Assembly (NCBI GenBank): GCA_023258655.1
Contig: JALQWO010000108.1
Location: forward strand, 1-5,694
Source: Bacteroidia bacterium
GTDB taxonomy: Bacteria; Bacteroidota; Bacteroidia; NS11-12g; UBA955
Direction: 5' to 3'
Length of the DNA stretch: 5,694 nt
Part shown: positions 1 through 5,496 of the stretch, piece by piece
Layout of the letters: each line of letters starts with the position of its first letter
How positions within the stretch are numbered: position 1 is the first letter of the stretch
Notes under the pieces: model-generated
What the model was told of the DNA's origin: nothing
Seen by the model: the letters and a program-made list of their open reading frames with translations, nothing else
The model's database searches: none
Translations under genes and position numbers: made by a program

Positions 1-1076
1 AATCGATTTAGCTCATTCTTTTTGAACAAGAAATACTGTCCTTTGGCGATTTCCATTCCCGATACGTTGTTGTATGCAGCAATGCGTTTCATCACATTGG
101 AAGCGATCACCACCGGGTACGTTGACTTACCCGATACGGCACCACAAGCAATTCCCCAAAAGCGACTGATGTAATTGGTGGTACTGCTCGACCCTGCACC
201 GGCATAGGGCAAATCATGGATTACGTTACTGCTAATTTGGATTGAAGCATTGGTACAAGCACTGGTGGTGATTCGAACACCGGTCACCACTGTGTCCACA
301 GGGGCTGAACTGCCCACTGCACTCCTGCTAATATCGTTCCCTAACACAACCTCACCATTGACGTATTGCAACAAAAACGCCGTTCTGTAAAAGTTCTTGA
401 TGGTATTTCCAGACAAGGTGTTCTCCGTGCCTGTACCGGCATAAGTGGCCGAACCCTGTTGGTCAACCACTGCATACAACGGGCCCGGACTGTTCGATGC
501 GGAAGTGGTCATCACGCAGTTCTTCACCGTATTCCGCACCCCATTGTTCGAAGAACTAACGGTCAACACATTGGTTTGTGATGTAGCAAAGGCCAAATAA
601 GCCGCTGGAGATTTGGTAGTGCTCCCAATATTCGAAAATTCCATTGAGCAGCCATTCAATGTATTGTCATCGGCGCCATTCGACAGTCGGACACACATTC
701 CGGTACTGGAGGTACTGCTGTTGATGATGGTAAGATTGGATATTTCCAAAAAATCAATTCCGTTCAACCAAAGCACCTCGTAGGTCAATGCACCTGTGAG
801 TTTTTTCCCATTACCATCGATGGTGATTTTCTTGGAAGAAGAAGTTGGATTACTACCATTTTGCTTGATTTCTACTGCCGCAGTCACCGTTAAATCGGAC
901 ATCACCTTCACCGAAACATTCCCGGAAACACCACTCCCTGAGAGTGCCGTGGTAAAGTCCGACCAAGTAGCATAGTTCGTAGTAGATGCTGTACCACCAA
1001 TCGTGTAATTTCCGCTCAGCTGGGCAAAACCGTGATTCATCAACCACATACCGAGGACAAGAAACAGGTATCTCAT
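1..1076 (-). CDS. Secreted beta-helix-like surface protein, N-terminal part (runs off left edge)
   Basis: My translation gives an open frame of 358 codons from the ATG at 1076 down to the window edge with no stop, so the C-terminus is missing. Residues 1-18 form a signal peptide (MRYLFLVLGMWLMNHGFA, probable cut before QL). Residues 22-60 (NYTIGG, then YATWSDFTTAL, then SGNVSVKV) resemble the opening block of many large secreted Bacteroidota proteins. The rest is rich in Ser, Thr, Asn and Gly, with recurring rung-like phrases (ISNLTIINS, ENTLSGNTIKNF, IQISSNVIHDL, VVIASNVMKRI), as expected of a right-handed parallel beta-helix. By analogy with the family the full protein is probably much longer and may end in a type IX secretion sorting domain, but that end is not visible. 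The start is supported by a signal peptide beginning exactly there and a TAnnTTTG box 5 nt upstream. The ligand or substrate is unknown; adhesin and polysaccharide-active enzyme are both possible. Confidence 0.85.
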   Translation of the reverse strand, partial: MRYLFLVLGMWLMNHGFAQLSGNYTIGGTASTTNYATWSDFTTALSGSGVSGNVSVKVMSDLTVTAAVEIKQNGSNPTSSSKKITIDGNGKKLTGALTYEVLWLNGIDFLEISNLTIINSSTSSTGMCVRLSNGADDNTLNGCSMEFSNIGSTTKSPAAYLAFATSQTNVLTVSSSNNGVRNTVKNCVMTTSASNSPGPLYAVVDQQGSATYAGTGTENTLSGNTIKNFYRTAFLLQYVNGEVVLGNDISRSAVGSSAPVDTVVTGVRITTSACTNASIQISSNVIHDLPYAGAGSSSTTNYISRFWGIACGAVSGKSTYPVVIASNVMKRIAAYNNVSGMEIAKGQYFLFKKNELNR

Positions 1077-1081
1077 ACCAA

Positions 1082-1089
1082 CAAAAATA
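1082..1089 (-). promoter_or_regulatory. Predicted -7 promoter element of the beta-helix protein gene
   Basis: On the minus strand the bases read TATTTTTG, a full match to the Bacteroidota -7 consensus TAnnTTTG. It ends 5 nt before the ATG at 1076, so transcription would start at or next to the start codon. I see no TTG at the usual -33 distance; the nearest upstream TTTG (1106-1103) leaves only a 13-nt spacer. The call therefore rests on the -7 box and its position. Confidence 0.5.
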
Positions 1090-1128
1090 GGGAGTAACCA
1101 ACCAAATTATTGACTATCCCTGTCCCCC

Positions 1129-1161
1129 TTGGGTCAAAATCAATAAAAAGCCGTTGGTTTG
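1129..1161 (+). promoter_or_regulatory. Weak predicted promoter of the GSCFA gene
   Basis: TTGGTTTG at 1154-1161 matches the -7 consensus TAnnTTTG except for T in place of A. TTG at 1129-1131 could be the -33 element, with a 22-nt spacer. The box ends 5 nt before the GTG at 1167, the same geometry as at other genes in this window, and this supports GTG 1167 as the start. A degenerate match this short can arise by chance. Confidence 0.3.
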
Positions 1162-1166
1162 CAGTT

Positions 1167-2030
1167 GTGAGTCGCGAATTCCAGTCCCCCAGAGACAAAA
1201 CCGCCGTGGTCATCCCGCCATCGCTTGAACTGCCCAAAAGCGCATCGTGCTTTTTTATGGGATCTTGCTTTGGAGAGGAAATGCACGTTCGCATCCAAGC
1301 CAAAGGACATCGATCAACATCCAACCCATTTGGGGTGATTTTCCATCCTTGGGCCCTGCAGAAAAATTGCGAACTCATCGCCCAATCCATTGATAGAAAT
1401 AGCTTTGATTCGTTCTTCAAACCCACCGATATATACTTTCACCAAGACAGTTATCATAGTTTGCAACATGCGAATCGGTTTCAGCATTCAAACAAGGTGC
1501 AACTCATGGAGGATCTCTATTCCATGGCACACCAGGCACACCATGCCTTGAAAGAGGCAGGTATCATTGCCATCACTTTGGGAACGGCTTGGTTATACAA
1601 CCACAAACCCAGCGGGACATTTGTTGGAAATTGTCACAAACTGCCACAGCAGGACTTTGAAAAAATCCTGAGCACCCAGTCCATCATACAAAACCAAATT
1701 CTGGGCATTTTGAGAGCCATTCAGCAAATCAATACAAAAGCGCCCATTGTTTTTACGGTGAGCCCCGTGAGACACCTTCGCGATGGCGTTTCAGAGAACC
1801 TGCGTTCAAAATCAACCTTGATCTCGGCCCTGACAGAAGTGTTGGCGAATAACGAACCCAACCTGCATTATTTCCCCGCTTATGAAATTGTGAGGGAGGA
1901 ACTCAACGATTGGCGATATTATACGGAAGACAAGATGCACCCCACTCCGGAGGCCATCAACATTGTTTTCGACCGTTTTTACAAAGCGTTGTTTTCTACC
2001 AACGATTCAACTTCGGAAGCAGTGCTCTGA
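1167..2030 (+). CDS. GSCFA domain-containing protein (SGNH-hydrolase-like)
   Basis: The protein is 287 aa from GTG 1167 and carries all the conserved blocks of the GSCFA family: GSCFGEEM near residue 32, NPFGVIFHP near 53, TLGTAWLYNH near 137, NCHKLP near 155, FTVSPVRHLRDG near 196, YFPAYEIVREEL near 235 and DKMHPT near 255. The family is named after its GSCFA motif; here the last residue of that motif is Gly. The early GSCF Ser and the late D-x-x-H-P block resemble the catalytic Ser and Asp/His of SGNH/GDSL esterases, but the family's substrate is not established, so enzyme activity is inferred. There is no signal peptide, which suggests a cytoplasmic protein. Start choice: a TTG at 1110 would add 19 residues that do not look like the family, whereas GTG 1167 gives MSREFQSP, close to the usual family N-terminus, and has a box-like promoter 5 nt upstream. 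The 3' end overlaps the convergent lipoprotein gene by 52 bp. Confidence 0.92.
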   Translation: MSREFQSPRDKTAVVIPPSLELPKSASCFFMGSCFGEEMHVRIQAKGHRSTSNPFGVIFHPWALQKNCELIAQSIDRNSFDSFFKPTDIYFHQDSYHSLQHANRFQHSNKVQLMEDLYSMAHQAHHALKEAGIIAITLGTAWLYNHKPSGTFVGNCHKLPQQDFEKILSTQSIIQNQILGILRAIQQINTKAPIVFTVSPVRHLRDGVSENLRSKSTLISALTEVLANNEPNLHYFPAYEIVREELNDWRYYTEDKMHPTPEAINIVFDRFYKALFSTNDSTSEAVL

Positions 2031-2593
2031 TAAGCCGGCTCAACGGCAGACAGTTGATGGTCGATGAATTCTGCATCCACCAAAAGGGTATCCAATTTTT
2101 GCTTGAGCCCTTGAAACTCTTTTTTGAATTGCGACAACTTCTCCGCGTCGCTGCCTGTACCGTAGTTCCCTGCTTTGACCTGTTTTTCCAATCCCTTGAT
2201 GGCGTAAAACAACTCCTCCGCCCTTAGCACCGTATTGGTGTAGGTTTCGGTAATATCTCGATACACGCGATATACGGCCTCGTATTTAACAATTTGCGAT
2301 TGCTGTTCCTCACCCAGTGATGATGCCGAGGCAAATTTCAATTTTTGCAATACCGCTTTCATCTCTGTTTTTCGCTCTTTGATGACATCCAACTTGAATC
2401 GAAAAAGCGATGTCACCAGCTTGTGTTCCTGCCACAGTGAATCACTATACTGTAACATGATGGCCTGTTTGTCGGTATCTTTTGTCGTGGAATCACCACA
2501 TCCCATCATAAAAAAGGCGAACACCGCCCAACAAATCGCGAGATTTTTTGCAACTTTGCTCACCAAGCGAACGATTTCATGTCTCAACAGCAT
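1979..2593 (-). CDS. Putative coiled-coil lipoprotein of unknown function
   Basis: The protein is 204 aa from ATG 2593. Residues 1-31 are a lipoprotein signal: basic start, hydrophobic core (LAICWAVFAFFMM), then the lipobox MMG-C with lipidated Cys32 and GDS after it. The mature part is charged, almost entirely helical and probably coiled coil: KLDVIKERKTEMKAVLQKL, then RVYRDITETYTNTVLRAEELF, a short glycine break (NYGTGSD) and KKEFQGLKQKLDTLL. I recognise no enzymatic motif and cannot name a family. It is predicted to be anchored to the inner or outer membrane facing the periplasm. Start choice: an upstream in-frame ATG at 2620 adds nine residues, but a full promoter (-33 and -7) lies between the two, so transcripts would begin near 2593; a GTG at 2563 would also give a good 21-residue signal peptide. 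The gene overlaps its neighbours at both ends: 52 bp tail-to-tail with the GSCFA gene and 15 bp head-to-head with the CHR transporter gene. Confidence 0.8.
   Translation of the reverse strand: MLLRHEIVRLVSKVAKNLAICWAVFAFFMMGCGDSTTKDTDKQAIMLQYSDSLWQEHKLVTSLFRFKLDVIKERKTEMKAVLQKLKFASASSLGEEQQSQIVKYEAVYRVYRDITETYTNTVLRAEELFYAIKGLEKQVKAGNYGTGSDAEKLSQFKKEFQGLKQKLDTLLVDAEFIDHQLSAVEPAYQSTASEVESLVENNAL
2551..2558 (+). promoter_or_regulatory. Weak candidate -7 element for the CHR transporter gene
   Basis: CAACTTTG matches TAnnTTTG except at the first base and lies 20 nt before the ATG at 2579, inside the signal-peptide coding region of the divergent lipoprotein gene. I find no TTG at a suitable -33 distance, so this is only the best candidate available. 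Any promoter of this gene would have to sit in lipoprotein coding sequence. Confidence 0.2.
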
Positions 2594-3826
2594 TCCACAA
2601 AGATAACAAAGGCGAGGCATATCAAATTTCTCCGTGCAGTGTTTTGGTTGGGATTAACTGCTTTTGGTGGACCACAAATGCACATCCCTCAATTCAAACG
2701 GAGGCTGGTCGACAAACATCGCTTTTTTGACCAAGACACCCTGAAAGACGTAAATGCCTTTTGCAGTTTGCTGCCTGGACCTTCCACAACACAAACGATC
2801 ACCGTGTTGGGACTGAAAATGGGCGGTCCTCTTTTGGCTTTGATGAGCTTGGCGGCTTGGGCTTTACCTGGTGCCATCCTCATGAGCGCAATTGCGCTTT
2901 CACCCAACTTTTTGGGTGCCCGCCACTTGCAGTTCATGCAACCCATGGTGGCAGCCTTTTTGGCTTACTCTGTTATTTCAATGGCCCCATGGATTCGTAA
3001 ATCAACACTCAACCATGCCATTTTTATTGTTTTTGGCGTGTTGGGATTTTTGATCAATTCACCCCTGCTATTCCCTCTGGGGATGATACTTGCAGGCTTG
3101 TTGAGCGCAAAATTCAACCAATACGACCTCACCGTCATTGACATCAAGCAACCCAAGCCCATTCGCTGGCGCAACCTAACCGCCTTTGGTGTGATTTTCG
3201 TCGTGGTGGGTGGCGTAGGTATAATCCTAAACAACAACGCGGAATATTTCCAGTTGGCACAACCCTTTGTGTTATTTGAAAACACATACCGCATTGGCGC
3301 TTTGAGTTTTGGCGGCGGAAACACGCTAGCGGCCATGAGTCACGAACAATATGTGATCTATCAGCAGCGGCTAACTCCCCAAGAATTCAATACGGGGTTG
3401 GGATTACTCCAAGCACTTCCCGGGCCAAATTTCAATTTCATGGTATATCTGAATTCCATGGCGATGAAATCCTATGGATACAACGTATTCTATCAATTCA
3501 TGGGCTGTTTGATTGGTTTGTTCGCTGTTTTTCTACCCGGTACACTGATGGTGTTTTTCGCTTACCCTTTGTGGGATCGATTGCAAGCACATCGTTCCAT
3601 TCGCCTCGCCTTGGATGGCATTTTTGCCGCTGCCGTGGGCTTTATCCTTACTGCTGCGCTCCAAATCAATGTGTATTTTTGGCAAACTTTCACCACGCTC
3701 AATCAGCATGTACTGATACAAATGGGGATTTTCAGCCTCACACTGGCATTGCTCTGCAGCAAGAAAGTACCCACCCCGTTCATCGTATTATTGATGCTTC
3801 TCATGGGTTGGCTGGTTCCGATGTAA
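2579..3826 (+). CDS. chrA: Chromate transporter (CHR/ChrA) family membrane protein, two-domain form
   Basis: The protein is 415 aa, the usual length of the two-domain (long) CHR proteins, which arose by duplication of a six-helix unit. The first domain opens with FLRAVFWLGLTAFGGP (residues 17-32), then MHIPQFKRR, then SLLPGPSTTQ (63-72) and hydrophobic stretches ending in WALPGAILM. The second domain (about 231-415) repeats this plan: RIGALSFGGG (238-247), LTPQEF (265-270), LQALPGPNFNF (277-287) and VFLPGTLMVFF. Known members expel chromate by proton antiport across the inner membrane, but many homologues are untested, so chromate as substrate is inherited from the family and not shown here. 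No chrB-like regulator or other metal-resistance gene is nearby. The start at ATG 2579 gives a short polar N-terminus before the first motif, and the next in-frame ATG lies beyond that motif. The start lies inside the divergent lipoprotein gene. Confidence 0.9.
   Translation: MSQQHSTKITKARHIKFLRAVFWLGLTAFGGPQMHIPQFKRRLVDKHRFFDQDTLKDVNAFCSLLPGPSTTQTITVLGLKMGGPLLALMSLAAWALPGAILMSAIALSPNFLGARHLQFMQPMVAAFLAYSVISMAPWIRKSTLNHAIFIVFGVLGFLINSPLLFPLGMILAGLLSAKFNQYDLTVIDIKQPKPIRWRNLTAFGVIFVVVGGVGIILNNNAEYFQLAQPFVLFENTYRIGALSFGGGNTLAAMSHEQYVIYQQRLTPQEFNTGLGLLQALPGPNFNFMVYLNSMAMKSYGYNVFYQFMGCLIGLFAVFLPGTLMVFFAYPLWDRLQAHRSIRLALDGIFAAAVGFILTAALQINVYFWQTFTTLNQHVLIQMGIFSLTLALLCSKKVPTPFIVLLMLLMGWLVPM
2598..2626 (-). 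promoter_or_regulatory. Predicted promoter of the lipoprotein gene, inside the CHR transporter gene
   Basis: Read on the minus strand, TTTG at 2626-2623 (-33 element), a 17-nt spacer, then TATCTTTG at 2605-2598 give a full match to the two-part Bacteroidota promoter consensus (TTTG, about 17-21 nt, TAnnTTTG). The -7 box ends 4 nt before the ATG at 2593, so the transcript would be leaderless or nearly so. The whole promoter lies within the first 16 codons of the oppositely oriented CHR gene, so transcription from one side could interfere with the other. Confidence 0.6.
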
Positions 3827-3846
3827 CGCGGTCTCCGGAATTTAAC

Positions 3847-3854
3847 TACCTTTG
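3847..3854 (+). promoter_or_regulatory. Predicted -7 promoter element of the carboxypeptidase-regulatory-like gene
   Basis: TACCTTTG is a full match to TAnnTTTG. It sits in the 32-bp gap after the CHR transporter gene and ends 4 nt before the ATG at 3859. No good TTG lies at the -33 distance; the nearest, at 3808-3810, leaves a 36-nt spacer. The box suggests this gene has its own promoter and a leaderless start, although read-through from the upstream gene remains possible. Confidence 0.5.
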
Positions 3855-3858
3855 ACCT

Positions 3859-4536
3859 ATGAGACTTCGCTGGGTGTGGATTTTTATGCTGGCCTGTTGT
3901 GGGAGCTTGAACTCACTCTATGCCCAACCTGGTAAACAAAACAACCCCTATATTCTTTTTACAGGCCTAGTTTTGACCTCCGACAGCCTCAAACCCATTC
4001 CCTTTGTTAACATCAGGACCCCCAAACGCGGCTTGATTGGCTTCACCGATTACATGGGTCATTTCGATGTGGTGGTGCGCAAAGGCGATACCATCCTATT
4101 CCAACAAGTTGAACAAGAACCCTCTTGGCACGTGGTGCCCGATACCCTGGCCGGAAATCGATACAGCATCATCAAACTCATGACCCAAGATACGATTCAG
4201 ATGTCGGCCATTTTCATTCGAGCCCTACCCCTGAAAACCTTGTTCGAAAACGAATTCGTCACCAAAGAAATCCCCGATGATGCTTATGAAAGGGCGCGTC
4301 AAAATTTGGAGGCCGAGGCACTCAAAGAAGAACAGCGATTACGTCCCCCCGATCCCAACATGAGCCAACAGATTTTGGCACAATCCCGCGCCAACCAACT
4401 GTACTACTACAAACAGGCACCACCGCAGAACTATTTCAGTCCCAGCGCCTGGATGCAATTTTTAGAAGCATGGAAGCGGGGCGATTTCAAAAAGAAACCC
4501 AACCAAAAGAAATCTACCTACGTTTCTCCTTATTGA
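3859..4536 (+). CDS. Secreted carboxypeptidase-regulatory-like domain protein
   Basis: The protein is 225 aa. Residues 1-22 are a signal peptide with a probable cut in SLYA/QPG. Residues 33-110 form one beta-sandwich domain of the carboxypeptidase regulatory-like type, seen in the pattern FTGLVL, PIPFVNIRTPKRGL, GFTDYMGHFDVVVRKGDTILF and RYSIIKLM. In Bacteroidota this fold usually precedes TonB-dependent receptors, but here no plug or barrel follows. After it come IPDDAYERARQNLEAEAL, a charged helix, then LYYYKQAPPQNYFSPSAWMQFL and a strongly basic tail (AWKRGDFKKK). I recall this domain plus helix plus AWKRGDFKKK plan from stand-alone hypothetical proteins widespread in Bacteroidota, of unknown function. 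It probably acts in the periplasm or at the envelope. It follows the CHR gene by 32 bp on the same strand and is convergent with moaCB. Confidence 0.87.
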   Translation: MRLRWVWIFMLACCGSLNSLYAQPGKQNNPYILFTGLVLTSDSLKPIPFVNIRTPKRGLIGFTDYMGHFDVVVRKGDTILFQQVEQEPSWHVVPDTLAGNRYSIIKLMTQDTIQMSAIFIRALPLKTLFENEFVTKEIPDDAYERARQNLEAEALKEEQRLRPPDPNMSQQILAQSRANQLYYYKQAPPQNYFSPSAWMQFLEAWKRGDFKKKPNQKKSTYVSPY

Positions 4537-4575
4537 GGCACGGACAGATTGTAGCCCAGCCATTTCCAAAAAAAG
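4537..4575. other. Convergent intergenic gap with no recognisable terminator
   Basis: These 39 bp separate the carboxypeptidase-regulatory-like gene from the convergent moaCB gene. A run of seven A bases (4568-4574) reads as a T-tract just past the moaCB stop, but I see no GC-rich hairpin before it on either strand. Neither gene therefore has a visible intrinsic terminator here. Confidence 0.5.
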
Positions 4576-5496
4576 TTACGCGTGTTTTTGACCATCCTTG
4601 ACGGCAAATACATGCATCACCGCTGGAAATACCGCATCCAATGTTTCAGCCGCTCCTTTGCTCGAACCAGGCAGCGTCATCACCAATGTTTGATCAATCA
4701 TACCCGCCACCCCCCGCGACAGCATCGCAAAAGGCATACGATCTTGACCATACCCACGAGCCACTTCCATGATACCCTCAATCTCACGCGTCAACAAAGG
4801 CCTAATGGCCTCAGGGGTAACATCGCGATGAGACAGCCCCGTACCACCCACAAACAACAACACATCCACTTCGGGGGCCCATTTTACGGCAACCCTCTGA
4901 ATGGCATCAACTTCATCGGGAACTACCGCCACAGTATTTACTGACAACCCCGCTGCTTTTAACCGTTCACAGACCAATAGACCGGCCTTATCTTCCGCAT
5001 TTCCTTGAAAAACACTATCGCTACAAACCACTACTTGGGCCTTGCGCTGGGCACAAATTTCTTGCAGCGCCAGTTTTTGCGCATCGGACTTTCCACCCGT
5101 CTTCGATAACAATCGAATGTTCGCAATTTCAATGCCTTTGTCGATGGGTTTTAGCATGTCATACAGCGTTAACGCCACCAAAGAAACCCCATGCATGGCC
5201 TCCACTTCAACACCGGTTTTGTAGACCGTATGTACCTCCATCTGAATGTGGATGGCAGTCTCTGAGAACGAATAATTCACGGCTGTGAACTCAATGGGCA
5301 TGGGATGGCAATCAGGTATCATGTCCGCCGTTTTCTTCACTGCAAACAAGCCTGCCACCCTCGCAAATTCCAACACATCGCCCTTTGGAACGGTACGATT
5401 TTTCACGGCCAACAAGGTATCCGCAGACGACACTTTTACCACCGCCTCGGCGATGGCTTTCCTCAGGGTGTTGGATTTATGGGTAATGTTGATCAT
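4576..5496 (-). CDS. moaCB: Bifunctional molybdenum cofactor biosynthesis protein MoaC/MoaB (fusion)
   Basis: The protein is 306 aa with two joined domains. Residues 1-145 are MoaC, cyclic pyranopterin monophosphate synthase, which works after MoaA on the GTP-derived intermediate. Residues that align with the E. coli active site are present: Lys38 in KGD (K51), His64 in CHP (H77), and Asp113 and Lys116 in YDMLK (D128, K131); GVEVEA and LLSKTGGKS are also conserved. Residues about 153-300 are a MoaB/MogA domain, with GGTGLSHRDVTPEA at 217-230, SRGVAG at 260-265 and LPGSSKGAAE at 275-284. This domain binds molybdopterin and in active members adenylylates it; E. coli MoaB itself is thought inactive, so this half's activity is inferred. 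MoaC-MoaB fusions are known in several bacterial phyla. Start choice: ATG 5496 overlaps the moaE stop as ATGA and matches the usual MoaC N-terminus; an ATG at 5514 would add six residues. The product is expected to be cytoplasmic. Confidence 0.95.
   Translation of the reverse strand: MINITHKSNTLRKAIAEAVVKVSSADTLLAVKNRTVPKGDVLEFARVAGLFAVKKTADMIPDCHPMPIEFTAVNYSFSETAIHIQMEVHTVYKTGVEVEAMHGVSLVALTLYDMLKPIDKGIEIANIRLLSKTGGKSDAQKLALQEICAQRKAQVVVCSDSVFQGNAEDKAGLLVCERLKAAGLSVNTVAVVPDEVDAIQRVAVKWAPEVDVLLFVGGTGLSHRDVTPEAIRPLLTREIEGIMEVARGYGQDRMPFAMLSRGVAGMIDQTLVMTLPGSSKGAAETLDAVFPAVMHVFAVKDGQKHA

Noticed and set aside
853..1101. 82-codon open frame on the minus strand in another frame of the beta-helix gene
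   Set aside because: The translation is rich in Trp, Cys and Tyr with no recognisable pattern, while the overlapping frame has a signal peptide and a beta-helix composition.
1073..1426. 117-codon open frame on the minus strand, antisense to the GSCFA gene
   Set aside because: It lies almost wholly opposite conserved GSCFA coding sequence and its translation shows no domain, signal peptide or family resemblance.
2034..2047. Small inverted repeat GCCG-6 nt-CGGC just after the GSCFA stop
   Set aside because: The stem is only four base pairs with no following T-tract, and it lies within lipoprotein coding sequence, so I do not call it a terminator.
2965..3336. 123-codon open frame on the minus strand inside the CHR transporter gene
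   Set aside because: It is antisense to conserved membrane segments and has no independent start signal or family resemblance.
3571..3855. 94-codon open frame on the plus strand over the end of the CHR transporter gene
   Set aside because: It is a frame-shifted reading of the transporter, with His- and Cys-rich sequence and no domain.
4582..4944. 120-codon open frame on the plus strand antisense to moaCB
   Set aside because: Its Arg- and His-rich translation is typical of an antisense shadow, and the opposite strand carries intact MoaB motifs.
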